Shown: positions 1 through 8,243, counted from the first letter of the stretch. The stretch is DNA of 64,000 bases from Paenibacillus sp. PL2-23 (GCF_040834005.1 NZ_CP162129.1:849501-913500), one strand, 5' to 3'. Program-made: numbers and translations. The notes: a model not told the origin generated them from the sequence alone.

Positions 1-214
1 CGATGCGGCGGAAAAAACAGGGTTGAGAGGTCCATTAAATAGAAAAACACCACTTCAATTAGTATAAGTAGGAGTGTCGAGCAATCAACCACACAGAGAT
101 GTGTCCCCTATATGATTAGCTTATCTGCCGCAATTAAGCTGCGAAAGTTGAGTTTATAGTGAGAAAGTCTCCGCGATGTTATGTGAGCCGCAACAAAAAG
201 CTGTTCCATAAAAT

Positions 215-602
215 TCAATAGTCTGACAATTCTAGCTCGATAGGTAATGCTCCGCCCTCCCTGTCATATACTTTGATTTTCTTAACTGTGCCATCGCTCT
301 GATACTCTAGATAACCTTGGGTACTTTCTTCAATTAATTTTAGAGTTGGAAACGGTTCAGTTATCACGTATTCATTCTTAACTTTTTTATAATGAACGAC
401 CAGCAGTAATTCGGTGCCCCAATAACCGTGCACGATCAAATGATTTGGCCGCTAACATTAGACCTGAGAAGACGTTTCTTGAAAATATATAGGCTGCAAA
501 CCATATTGCTAGTCCAACAAATAGAATAATTAGACATGTACGTCTATAGTCCACTTGAGAGCCTCCAATTGAATATACATCGACTTTCTTTTTTATCGAC
601 AT
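215..602 (-). pseudogene. Candidate frameshifted small membrane protein gene
   Basis: Two overlapping minus-strand reading frames meet here. The upstream one starts at ATG 602 and encodes a charged N-terminus and one hydrophobic segment at about residues 23-40, then ends in a low-complexity basic tail. The downstream one (down to 215) has only a TTG at 439 for a start, no ribosome binding site, and reads like the C-terminal half of a soluble domain (GYWGTELLLVVHYKK onwards, ending ELELSDY). The simplest reading is one ~125-residue membrane-anchored protein of unknown function broken by a single-base indel around 440-390. I do not recognise the family, and the ATG at 602 also lacks a clear Shine-Dalgarno sequence. 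Two independent small genes, or noise, remain possible. Confidence 0.35.
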
Positions 603-702
603 TTTCTAATATTATTTAACTTGAAGGAGTGTGTCGGTGACTTTATAGACTGTTTGCCAATATGTTATACTGAGCTAAATGAAGTAGGGCGGGGGTGTTT
701 AA

Positions 703-960
703 ATGCGGTGGAACGAGGTGCAGGAGCGTTTTCCCAATGAATGGGTCGTACTTGAGGCGACAATGGCTTATTCCAAGGAAGGTCAACGTTTTATTGAAGA
801 AATGACTGTAATCGATTCTTTTGATGACTCGATGAAGGCATTAAAGAAGTATAGTGAGCTGCATCAAAATGAGCCTCATCGAGAATACTGCTTCTTCCAT
901 ACATCACGTCCTGAAGTAGTGGCAAAAGAACGCTATGTAGGAATAAGAGGGCTAAGATGA
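703..960 (+). CDS. Small conserved-looking protein, partner of the retropepsin-like gene
   Basis: An 85-residue soluble, acidic/aromatic protein beginning MRWNEVQERFPNEWVVLEA. The ATG follows a GGCGGGGGTG purine-rich site. Its stop codon overlaps the ATG of the next gene (ATGA arrangement), so the two are translationally coupled and probably work together. No catalytic motif is visible and I do not recognise a named family; small proteins of this kind are known next to retropepsin-like proteins in Firmicutes, but I infer the link mainly from the overlap. Confidence 0.65.
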   Translation: MRWNEVQERFPNEWVVLEATMAYSKEGQRFIEEMTVIDSFDDSMKALKKYSELHQNEPHREYCFFHTSRPEVVAKERYVGIRGLR

Positions 961-1247
961 AGATAACAGAATACCACGGACTTCCGTTTATTACCATAGT
1001 TATTGAGTTTCGAGGACAACGATTGCATTTGGAAAACGTACTTATAGACACAGGATCAGCCAGTACCCTGCTGAATGCAGACATCGTTAGGGATATAGGC
1101 ATAGTTCCCGAAAAGGATGATATAGTTGAGACGATCCGAGGTGTGGGCGGTGTAGAGTACGAAATGAACGGGATAATAGGCTTCAACCTTCTGAAACTAG
1201 TCGGAGCAAAAATTGATGTTGATGCACTGGAAATAATAGTGGATTAA
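957..1247 (+). CDS. Retropepsin-like aspartic protease domain protein
   Basis: A 96-residue single-domain protein. Residues 30-37 read LIDTGSAS, the D-T-G-S active-site signature of retropepsin-like aspartyl proteases, and the C-terminal GIIGFNLLKLVGAKID matches the flap-distal glycine motif that closes this fold. Such single-domain proteins act as homodimers, each chain giving one catalytic aspartate; the substrate is unknown. It overlaps the preceding small gene by 4 bp. It lies directly before a displaced ssrA 3' end, so the pair probably belongs to the element that inserted at ssrA. No signal peptide is present, so it should act in the cytoplasm. Confidence 0.75.
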   Translation: MKITEYHGLPFITIVIEFRGQRLHLENVLIDTGSASTLLNADIVRDIGIVPEKDDIVETIRGVGGVEYEMNGIIGFNLLKLVGAKIDVDALEIIVD

Positions 1248-1251
1248 CTAG

Positions 1252-1406
1252 CTCCGCCTGGGGTGCTGAAGAAGACAATTAGGCTGACCAGAACGGAAGC
1301 TGGTTACGAAGCGTCTGCTCAGGTGACATCAAATTCGTGACTACACCCGTAGAAAGCCGTGTGGCGTGGTCTTCGGACAGGGGTTCAAATCCCCTCGCCT
1401 CCACCA
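1252..1406 (+). ncRNA. ssrA: Displaced 3' portion of tmRNA (ssrA), 5' part missing
   Basis: The end of this stretch has the features of a tmRNA 3' tRNA-like domain: a T arm AGGGG-TTCAAAT-CCCCT (about 1379-1395), acceptor strand CGCCTCCACCA with encoded CCA at 1404-1406, and upstream the conserved hairpin CTACACCCGTAG followed by AAAGCC. The sequence before 1252 is a protein-coding gene, and no tmRNA 5' end (GGGG..TTACGG..TTCGACAGG) or tag-peptide frame is present. It is therefore a 3' fragment, as left when an integrase using ssrA as attachment site inserts an element and displaces the original 3' end. A terminator follows. Confidence 0.7.
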
Positions 1407-1413
1407 AATCATG

Positions 1414-1445
1414 AACACCATCCGCATGAGGATGGTGTTTTTGTG
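1414..1445 (+). terminator. Intrinsic terminator of the ssrA 3' remnant
   Basis: Inverted repeat AACACCATCC / GGATGGTGTT with a six-base loop, followed by TTTTGTGTTT. It sits eight bases after the encoded CCA, where a tmRNA terminator is expected. Confidence 0.75.
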
Positions 1446-1446
1446 T

Positions 1447-1854
1447 TTATGTTCTTGGAATTGTGAGGCAGTGAGCTTCAATGATCATAGCCGTTTGTTG
1501 ACGGTTCAATCGATGGTTAACCATATCCACTGTAAAATCTTCGGCTTTCTTAGTATTCATCTTAAAGTGCAAGTTATTATAGCGCAGGAAAATAACCAGA
1601 GCAGTAAAAGCAGTTCGTTTATTCGCGTTATGAAAAGGATGATTTTGTCCTAATGATTCAAATAAAGCAGCAGCCTTGTCAAAAATAGTGGGATATGCAT
1701 CTTCGCCAAAAACAGAAGATTGGGGACGGAAAACGGCCGATTCAAGTAAACCGGCTTCTTTAACTCCTATGTGTTCCGCTGGGCTGTAACGTTGAATCAT
1801 TGCTACATTAATAGCTATTACTTCTTGAACGGATAAATATCAAATCGGTGTCAT
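1447..1854 (-). pseudogene. doc: Doc/Fic-family toxin with in-frame TGA at codon 5
   Basis: The protein carries the Doc/Fic motif HPFHNANKR and the typical Doc body (LLESAVFRPQSSVFGEDAYP, AALFESLGQ). Doc toxins are kinases that phosphorylate EF-Tu and stop translation. By position the gene should start at the ATG at 1854-1852, which overlaps the antitoxin stop as ATGA, and would begin M-T-P-I-[TGA]-Y-L-S-V-Q-E-V-I-A-I-N-V-A-M-I. The fifth codon (1842-1840) is TGA where Doc proteins usually have Arg (CGA), a one-base change. The next in-frame ATG is at 1800, would remove the first ~18 residues including the first helix, and has no good ribosome binding site. The toxin is probably inactive or very poorly made. 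The stop at 1447 and all catalytic residues are intact, so the lesion looks recent. Confidence 0.75.
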
Positions 1855-2114
1855 CTATCTTTGAGTCCTCGTAATGTTTGATCATATTCTTCAATGACAT
1901 CTGTTAAAGTGCCCATGAAGTCAGCGCTAATTCCTTCGGGCAATAAAATCTTAGTCGATTTTTTAATAATGATCTCGCCTGTCGAAGGCCTAACATCAAT
2001 GCTAACGATATCGCCTTGATCCAATCCAATCTGCTTAAGAGCGTCTGTCATCGTTATTCCTAAGCTATTACCGAATTTCGTTACTTTCCTCTCCATCTCT
2101 ATCATCCTATTCAT
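1851..2114 (-). CDS. AbrB/MazE-like antitoxin paired with Doc
   Basis: An 87-residue protein with an N-terminal swapped-hairpin AbrB/SpoVT DNA-binding domain: ERKVTKFGNSLGITMTDAL (residues 8-26) and LDQGDIVSIDV. The C-terminal tail (residues 60-87) would bind and block the toxin. The ATG at 2114 is preceded by GGAGG with six bases of spacing. Its stop overlaps the original toxin ATG, the usual antitoxin-first order. By family knowledge such antitoxins repress their own promoter. The module lies between two displaced ssrA 3' pieces, in line with a mobile origin. Confidence 0.8.
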   Translation of the reverse strand: MNRMIEMERKVTKFGNSLGITMTDALKQIGLDQGDIVSIDVRPSTGEIIIKKSTKILLPEGISADFMGTLTDVIEEYDQTLRGLKDR

Positions 2115-2252
2115 ATGATTTCCTCCGTATCATTCTATTCAACTGTTATAACAATAATACAATGGTTCGAACTATTTTCAATCAGTTCTTAGCGGTTCAT
2201 TTGTTCTCGTGTTCGGCGAGAGGGCCCAACTTTAGTGGAAACGCTGTCACAT

Positions 2253-2400
2253 CTCCGCCCGGGTGTGCTGAAGAAGACAATCAGGCTGATCTATAGAGAA
2301 CCGTGTTGCAGGGGGACCAGTTATCGCTTACGATGCCAGTCATTGTTCCAATGAGTTTTAGGTGGCATCAAAACTGTGGTTACACCCATAGAAAGCCGTA
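2253..2400 (+). ncRNA. ssrA: Second, decayed ssrA 3' portion
   Basis: This stretch repeats the start of the 1252-1406 element: CTCCGCC, then GTGCTGAAGAAGACAAT, AGGCTGA, later GGTGGCATCAAA, TACACCCATAGAAAGCCG. It diverges at the 3' end: the T arm and acceptor strand with CCA are gone, replaced by unrelated sequence after about 2400. It is a second, older displaced tmRNA 3' fragment in the same orientation. The 840 bp between the two fragments hold the Doc/antitoxin pair, so two insertions at ssrA, one after the other, are likely. Confidence 0.55.
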
Positions 2401-2557
2401 GAGTCATCCCCTCCATTCAAAGAAGCCTGATGCCCCGCTGGACACACTATTCTTAGTTCATCCGATAGGCCGTGAGACAATATAACAAAACCGCTACATC
2501 CCGATACTAGGGACGTGGTACAATATAGATGACAGTAATGATAAAGGGGTCATTTTT

Positions 2558-4096
2558 ATGACATTTGATCAAACCTCGCATTCCGAAAAGAAAATCATCA
2601 TCCGCAACATTGAACGCGATGATTTTGATAAAATCATCGCTCTGCAAAATATTTGTTTCCCGAACATGGATCCCTGGAAGCTGGATCAATTGGAAAGTCA
2701 CATCCGCACGTTTCCCGATGGTCAGATGTGCGTTGAGCTCGACGGTGACATTATCGGCTCCTGTTCTAGCCTAATCGTGAACTTTGATGATTATTTGGAG
2801 CAGCATACGTATTCCGAAATCACGGACAAGGGTTATATTCGTAACCACAACCCCCGGGGCGGGAACCTCTATGGGATGGAAGTTATGGTACATCCGAATT
2901 TCCGCCGCATGAAGATCGGCAGAAGGTTATATGAGGCAAGGAAACGGCTGGCGGAGCGGCTGAATCTCAAGAGTATTATCGTAGGAGGACGCATCCCGGG
3001 GTATCACAACTATTCCGATAAGCTGTCCCCAAGAGCTTACGCGGAAGAAGTGTTGCAGCAGAACATCTACGATCCGGTGCTGACCTTTCAGATGATGAAC
3101 GGATTTACGCTGAAGAGGATCATTACCAATTATTTATCCGATGACGCCGATTCCGAGAATTTCGCGGCCCTGTTAGAATGGAATAATATCGAATACAAGC
3201 CGAGCATCAACAAGACGCTTTATAAAATGTCTTTCCCCGTCCGTATTTGCGTGGTCCAGTATATGATGAAAAAAATCGATTCTTTCGAGGAATTTGCCAC
3301 CCAGTGTGAGCATTACGTGGACGTGGCATCGGATTACAAATCCGATTTCGCCGTTTTCCCGGAGAACTTCACCATGCAGTTGCTTTCCTTCTTGGATGAA
3401 CGCTCTCCGAGCTTGGCCGTCCGGAAGCTCACGACATTTACGACTAACTATATAGAATTATTCACCGAGCTTGCGGTTAAGTATAACGTAAATATCGTAG
3501 GCGGCTCCCACTTTGTCGAGAACAATAACCGGATCTACAACGTGGCTCATTTGTTCCGTCGGGACGGCACAATTGAGCGGCAATACAAGCTGCATATTTC
3601 TCCGAACGAGCGGAAGTGGTGGGGCATCAACGGGGGTAACTCACTCGGAGTGTTCGACACAGATTGCGGTAAAATATCGATTCAACTCAGCAGCGATATC
3701 GAGTATCCGGAATTGTCACGTATCGTCGCGGAGGAGGGGGCGCAAATTATATTTGTTCCTTTCTGCGCGGAAGATCGGCAGACGTTCCTGAGGGTGAAGT
3801 ACTGCGCACAGGCCCGGGCGATCGAGAACCAAATGTTCATTGTGACCTCGGGTACGGTAGGGAATCTAACACATGTGGATAACGTAGACGTTCAATACGC
3901 CCAGTCCGGTATCTATACACCTGCCGATTTCTCCTTCTCTCGTGACGGCATCGCGGGGGAGTGCAGCGAGAATACGGAGACGGTCATCATGGCCGAGGTA
4001 GATATGGAAACACTGGAAAGGTACCGTAAGTCGAGCGATGCCTTGTCGTTCAAGGATCGGCGGACAGATATTTATTCCTTACAAATTCATACTTAA
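2558..4096 (+). CDS. GNAT acetyltransferase-nitrilase fusion with Ser in place of catalytic Cys
   Basis: A 512-residue two-domain protein like B. subtilis YhcX. Residues ~10-215 are a GNAT N-acetyltransferase; the acetyl-CoA loop region is VHPNFRRMKIGRRLYEAR (~111-128). Residues ~228-505 are a carbon-nitrogen hydrolase: Glu of FPENF (~268) and Lys of QYKLHIS (~344) are present. The nucleophile motif, normally C-Y-D-x-E-F-P-E, reads S-S-D-I-E-Y-P-E, so catalytic Cys is Ser378. The hydrolase half may therefore be a pseudoenzyme or binding domain, while GNAT could still act. The ATG follows AAAGGGG. The next gene, 18 bp on, is a paralogue of the hydrolase half with its Cys intact. Substrates are unknown. 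Confidence 0.85.
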   Translation: MTFDQTSHSEKKIIIRNIERDDFDKIIALQNICFPNMDPWKLDQLESHIRTFPDGQMCVELDGDIIGSCSSLIVNFDDYLEQHTYSEITDKGYIRNHNPRGGNLYGMEVMVHPNFRRMKIGRRLYEARKRLAERLNLKSIIVGGRIPGYHNYSDKLSPRAYAEEVLQQNIYDPVLTFQMMNGFTLKRIITNYLSDDADSENFAALLEWNNIEYKPSINKTLYKMSFPVRICVVQYMMKKIDSFEEFATQCEHYVDVASDYKSDFAVFPENFTMQLLSFLDERSPSLAVRKLTTFTTNYIELFTELAVKYNVNIVGGSHFVENNNRIYNVAHLFRRDGTIERQYKLHISPNERKWWGINGGNSLGVFDTDCGKISIQLSSDIEYPELSRIVAEEGAQIIFVPFCAEDRQTFLRVKYCAQARAIENQMFIVTSGTVGNLTHVDNVDVQYAQSGIYTPADFSFSRDGIAGECSENTETVIMAEVDMETLERYRKSSDALSFKDRRTDIYSLQIHT

Positions 4097-4114
4097 ACCA
4101 TAACAGAGGTGCAT

Positions 4115-5002
4115 ATGAAAAAGTTAACGATCGCAACAACGCAATACGGTCTCACCGATATCCGTACCAAAGAAGAGTTCTGGACGGGAATGGATACGAA
4201 GGTTCGGAAAGCTGCCGAGCAGGGCGCCTCCATGATTGTGTTTCCGGAGTACTTGACGGCTCACTTGCTAAGCTTGGAGCCCTCGATGCTGCACGAAGAA
4301 GCATGTTATTTTTTGGATGGGCTCACCGATAAGTACATCGAGTTCTTCACAGAGCTAAGCCGTGAATGCGATATTGCCATACAAGCGGGGACGCATATTT
4401 GCTTAGAGGGAGAGGGCAAGTACTCGAACAAAGCATTCCTCTTCTTTCCCGACGGACGGGTGGAGATGCAGTGCAAGGTGCATCTTACGCCGGAGGAACA
4501 GATTCGCTGGCCTCTTGTCGCAGGTAACGAGCTTAACGTATTCGAGACGGAGTGGGGCAAGATGGCGATCTTGACCTGTTACGACATTGAGTTTCCAGAG
4601 CTGGCGAGAGCAGCCGCGCTTCGCGGCGCGGAACTGCTGCTATGCCCTTCCTATACCGATAGTTCCTTCGGGTACCATCGCGTACGGCATTGCGCCCAGG
4701 CGAGAGCGATCGAGAATCAACTGTTCGTCGTATTGAGCGGCCTCGTCGGAGCTTTGTCCGAGGATCGTCCGCAGGTGGACATGGGTTTTTGCCAGGCGGG
4801 CGTATTCACCCCATGTGATCTGCCGTTCGCAGCGGATGGCATCTTGCAAGTAGGAGAAACGAACGAAAACATGACGGTGCTAGCCGAACTCGACTTCCAC
4901 AGGCTTCGTGAGAATCGCGAACGCGGTTCAGTAGCCCCCTTCTACGACCGCCGTCCTGATCTATACGAACGCGAACACGAACAGCAGAAGAAGCTACTGT
5001 AA
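4115..5002 (+). CDS. Carbon-nitrogen hydrolase (nitrilase superfamily)
   Basis: A 295-residue amidohydrolase with the full nitrilase triad: Glu45 (FPEY), Lys121 (QCKVHLTPEE) and Cys155 (LTCYDIEFPEL). Members hydrolyse C-N bonds of amides or carbamyl groups; the substrate cannot be told from sequence. I chose the ATG at 4115, five bases after GAGG; a GTG two codons upstream overlaps that ribosome binding site. The gene is 18 bp after the GNAT-nitrilase fusion and is homologous to its second half, so the pair may form a mixed complex in which this subunit supplies the activity. No clear terminator is visible right after the gene. Confidence 0.88.
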   Translation: MKKLTIATTQYGLTDIRTKEEFWTGMDTKVRKAAEQGASMIVFPEYLTAHLLSLEPSMLHEEACYFLDGLTDKYIEFFTELSRECDIAIQAGTHICLEGEGKYSNKAFLFFPDGRVEMQCKVHLTPEEQIRWPLVAGNELNVFETEWGKMAILTCYDIEFPELARAAALRGAELLLCPSYTDSSFGYHRVRHCAQARAIENQLFVVLSGLVGALSEDRPQVDMGFCQAGVFTPCDLPFAADGILQVGETNENMTVLAELDFHRLRENRERGSVAPFYDRRPDLYEREHEQQKKLL

Positions 5003-5071
5003 ATTAAAAAGCTGTTTGCCCCCTTGCAATTGGTGGAAGTGTACCATGTGGAAGAAGATTTTGGCATCATG

Positions 5072-5098
5072 AAGTCTCAAGTCTCAAGTCTCAAGTCT
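5072..5098. repeat. Heptamer microrepeat AAGTCTC, 3.9 copies
   Basis: AAGTCTC at 5072, 5079 and 5086 followed by AAGTCT at 5093. It lies ten bases before the left 35-bp repeat of the helicase cassette. Likely replication slippage; it is not repeated at the right end. Confidence 0.85.
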
Positions 5099-5108
5099 AT
5101 CATAACAC

Positions 5109-5143
5109 TCCGGCGGATTGTGGTTTTGCACAGCCACGGTTCG
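5109..5143 (+). repeat. Left 35-bp direct repeat flanking helicase gene (putative att site)
   Basis: Identical over 35 bases to 8192-8226. It begins TCCGGCGGATTGTGG and ends CAGCCACGGTTCG. The copy contains GTGG/CCAC and TGTG/CACA inverted arms. The helicase gene lies exactly between the two copies, as expected for an integrated cassette with att sites. Confidence 0.75.
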
Positions 5144-5361
5144 GAAAAATGAACCCTTGTCCAAACAAAACCACAACGGTTAATGATGGACAGAGGTTCA
5201 ATACGGTCATATTGAGAAGTCAGATATCCCCCAATACCCACGATTTCGTCAGATGGATCTCCAATTCTACAACCCGGATTCTATTCCTAGCAGGAATTGC
5301 TTGGAGTTCTATGGAATTTTACTATATTACTAATTATCCTAATATAATATAGAGGTTTATA

Positions 5362-8151
5362 ATGGATGTAGAAAGATATCTAATTATGATTCGAGGTATA
5401 GACAAGACTGAGAATGTTATTTCATATGAATATATACAATCAAAGGTTAGAATTTTTTATAGTAACTCCTTACAAGATTATAACTACAATTCTGCAGATG
5501 TAGTTATTTTGGAGCATCCCAAAGTCATCGAGGTAGCGGAAGGGATGGAGGTTTTTTGTGATGGGTATCCTTTTTCCAATGTAATGCAAATACGTGATTT
5601 CGGTTTTAGAATAAGGGTACATTTTGCAAATGGGACTAATCGCTCCTATGAAAGCGAACGTATTCAGATTAAAAGTTGTGGCATCCGATACACGAAAGCT
5701 AAAGCCATCATGGAATATTTGCGGGATATTTCGAAGCATGTAAAGAATGAAGATGGGCAAGGGGATAAGAAAGCTTTTTTGACTAGAGAATTCACCAAGC
5801 TAACTTTTATTCACCCCGATAGCGTATTGAGTCATTATCTTAACGCTACTCCTATTCAAGGAACCAATGGGGTTGATTCTAGCTGCATATTTCCGTTTCG
5901 GTACAATCTCAGTCAGAAGAATGCGCTCCATCAAGCCTTGCAAAATACTATCAGTATTATTGAAGGACCGCCAGGAACAGGTAAAACGCAGACAATTTTG
6001 AACATATTGGCCAATTTAACTGTAATGCAGGGTAAGACCGTAGCCGTAGTTTCGGGAAATAATGCAGCAGTAGCGAATGTCCGGGAGAAGCTTGAGCGGG
6101 AAGGATACGACTTCTTTGTCGCCGGTTTGGGAAATCAGGAGAATAAAGAACACTTCTTCCGAAACCCTCCAGCATGGGATGTTTCGGATTGGCGATCTGA
6201 TCAACCAGTGGTAGAAATCAAAAATAAACTGGAAAGTTTGGACAACAGCATACGCCGCTTAATGGAATTGGACCGTGAAAGGGCAGTTCTCAAGCAAAAG
6301 CTGGCGGAGTATCTTTTGGAGCAGGAGCATTTTGAGCATTTTTATGCCCAGAAGGATGTACAACAGCTAAGTAAACTGTCCTTTTACCGGCAGACGCCTG
6401 AGCGAATTTTGGAATTCATGAAAGATAGCTTCCTAGCAGTGGAGTTGGGGACCGATAATAACCTTTTATACAAATTTAAGCTGTTCTTCAAGCACGGTTT
6501 TACTCGTTTTAAGTTATTGAAGAATCAGGGACATGACGTAATGCTGAATTACCAGCGTCAATTTTATATTCTCAAAGTAGTGAGTCTGAACTCGCAAATC
6601 GATACTATCGAGCGTGAATTAAATGCTCATTCCTACCAGCATTTAATGGATGAGCACCAGAGATATTCGACTGAACTTTTTCGACATAAATTATATGAAA
6701 AATATCATAATCGTCAACAGTTGACGTGTGATGAGAAATCGTATAAGAACAGGAAGCATTTTCGACCTTTTATGGAGCAATATCCAATAGTGTTAAGTAC
6801 GACTCACTCCTTGCGCAATAGTGTTCCAGCTAATTATTTATTCGATTATTGCATTATTGACGAGTCCTCCCAAGTTGACTTGTTAACGGGAGCTTTGGCC
6901 TTATCATGCTGTAGACGGGCGATTATTGTTGGTGATACTAAGCAATTGCCGCAAATTTCGGAAAAGATCGAGGAGTTAGTGGAACGGGAGCTTTTCGATG
7001 GGCTTAATGATTCTTACAATTATTTTCAACATAATATCCTTTCTTCATTGCTCTCACTATATGGCGATTCTATTCCTAAAGTGATGCTAAGGGAGCATTA
7101 CCGTTGCCACCCGCAAATTATTGAATTTTGTAATAAAAAGTATTACAACGGGGAACTAATCGTATTTACACATAAGACTGAGACGGACACCCCGCTATTG
7201 ATTTATGGAACGGTAGATGGTAATCATATGAGAGATGGAAGAATGGGAAAGTTTAATCAGAGGGAATTGGATGTGATTGAGCAGGAAATTCTTAAAGGAA
7301 TGGTGAGTGAGGTTGCTGCGAACCATACGGATATAGGAGTAGTCACACCCTATCGTCATCAGGCCGATAAGGCCTCTAAGAAATTTGAGGGGCTGGCAGA
7401 AAGCGATACTATTCATAAATACCAAGGTCGTGAGAAACCGACTATGATTATGTCTACAGTGCTGGACCAGACTCGATCAGGAAAAATAGGAATGAAATTT
7501 GTTAACGATCCTTGTAAGATCAATGTGGCCGTGTCCCGTGCCCAGAAACAGTTTATTTTAGTAACGGACCGAAAATCTTTCAGAAAATACGGAAATGAAA
7601 TCAGCGATTTAATGAGATATATGGAGTATAGTACGTTGGATCCCAATGTTGTGGAAAGCGAAATTATCTCAATCTTTGACTTACTGTACCGAGATTACTC
7701 GGACAAGCTCAGGGATTTTCGGGTAAAAGTCGGGCAATTTCAAAGCTCAAGGCATAAAAGCGAGAACATTATGCATGCTTTATTAGATACGATTTTAAAA
7801 GATTCTCGCTATAAAGATTTCCGGTTAGCCAATCAGGTGTTGCTTTTGAATTTATTTCCTGATCTAAACATGCTGGAAGCAGATGAGAAGAGGTTCGTGC
7901 AGCATCGGGCATCCGTTGATTTTGTTATCTATTATAAATTTGATAATTCTCCGGCTCTTGCCATCGAAGTGGATGGATTTGCTTTCCATGAAAATAATCC
8001 GAAGCAACTAGAAAGAGATAAGAAGAAAGAAAAGATTTTTGAAAAATATGGTGTTGATTTGCACCGTTTTCCGACAACAGGAAGTGGAGAGGAAGCTAAG
8101 CTCAAAGTGCTGCTGGATAAACATCTGTCACTGAAGATGGAGTCAATTTGA
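5362..8151 (+). CDS. SF1 DNA/RNA helicase with C-terminal nuclease-like domain
   Basis: A 929-residue protein. Walker A GPPGTGKT is at 202-209, Walker B IIDESSQ near 498-504 with GDTKQLPQI following, motif IV-like REHYRCHPQI, and motif VI VAVSRAQKQ near 721. This is the AAA_11/AAA_12 (Upf1/Dna2-like) SF1 helicase layout. A coiled segment (~235-440) splits the helicase. The last ~150 residues carry a VSR/DUF2726-like restriction-fold motif, AIEVDGFAFH..(x)n..RDKKKEKIFEKYGV (~866-897), so the enzyme probably cuts or binds nucleic acid. ATG 5362 follows AGAGG. Composition is clearly AT-richer than its neighbours, and 35-bp direct repeats lie on both sides, which point to horizontal transfer. A single-gene phage- or plasmid-defence role is inferred, not shown. 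Confidence 0.85.
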   Translation: MDVERYLIMIRGIDKTENVISYEYIQSKVRIFYSNSLQDYNYNSADVVILEHPKVIEVAEGMEVFCDGYPFSNVMQIRDFGFRIRVHFANGTNRSYESERIQIKSCGIRYTKAKAIMEYLRDISKHVKNEDGQGDKKAFLTREFTKLTFIHPDSVLSHYLNATPIQGTNGVDSSCIFPFRYNLSQKNALHQALQNTISIIEGPPGTGKTQTILNILANLTVMQGKTVAVVSGNNAAVANVREKLEREGYDFFVAGLGNQENKEHFFRNPPAWDVSDWRSDQPVVEIKNKLESLDNSIRRLMELDRERAVLKQKLAEYLLEQEHFEHFYAQKDVQQLSKLSFYRQTPERILEFMKDSFLAVELGTDNNLLYKFKLFFKHGFTRFKLLKNQGHDVMLNYQRQFYILKVVSLNSQIDTIERELNAHSYQHLMDEHQRYSTELFRHKLYEKYHNRQQLTCDEKSYKNRKHFRPFMEQYPIVLSTTHSLRNSVPANYLFDYCIIDESSQVDLLTGALALSCCRRAIIVGDTKQLPQISEKIEELVERELFDGLNDSYNYFQHNILSSLLSLYGDSIPKVMLREHYRCHPQIIEFCNKKYYNGELIVFTHKTETDTPLLIYGTVDGNHMRDGRMGKFNQRELDVIEQEILKGMVSEVAANHTDIGVVTPYRHQADKASKKFEGLAESDTIHKYQGREKPTMIMSTVLDQTRSGKIGMKFVNDPCKINVAVSRAQKQFILVTDRKSFRKYGNEISDLMRYMEYSTLDPNVVESEIISIFDLLYRDYSDKLRDFRVKVGQFQSSRHKSENIMHALLDTILKDSRYKDFRLANQVLLLNLFPDLNMLEADEKRFVQHRASVDFVIYYKFDNSPALAIEVDGFAFHENNPKQLERDKKKEKIFEKYGVDLHRFPTTGSGEEAKLKVLLDKHLSLKMESI

Positions 8152-8191
8152 ATCGGTTAGGCAATTTCTCCAAACAATCTCAACATCATAT

Positions 8192-8226
8192 TCCGGCGGA
8201 TTGTGGTTTTGCACAGCCACGGTTCG
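8192..8226 (+). repeat. Right 35-bp direct repeat flanking helicase gene (putative att site)
   Basis: Exact copy of 5109-5143. In this copy GGTTCG is followed by CCCCCACCA, resembling the T-arm/acceptor end of a tRNA or tmRNA; the left copy lacks this extension. That would make this the end next to the original target site. Confidence 0.75.
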
Positions 8227-8243
8227 CCCCCACCAAACATGAG

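Larger units (their letters stand above)
5003..5361. other. Non-coding junction upstream of the helicase cassette
   Basis: No convincing gene lies here. It holds three and a half copies of the heptamer AAGTCTC (5072-5098), one copy of a 35-bp direct repeat (5109-5143), and an AT-rich leader before the helicase. A 67-codon open frame at 5149 lacks a ribosome binding site and protein-like composition. Confidence 0.6.

Noticed and set aside
2253-2400. A second functional tmRNA
   Set aside because: It has no tag frame, no tRNA-like 5' half, and no T arm or CCA.
5149-5352. A 67-codon open frame before the helicase
   Set aside because: No ribosome binding site, unusual composition and AT-rich leader position; more likely untranslated.
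5362-8151. A transposon or IS element as carrier of the helicase
   Set aside because: No transposase motif, and the flanking repeats are direct, not inverted.
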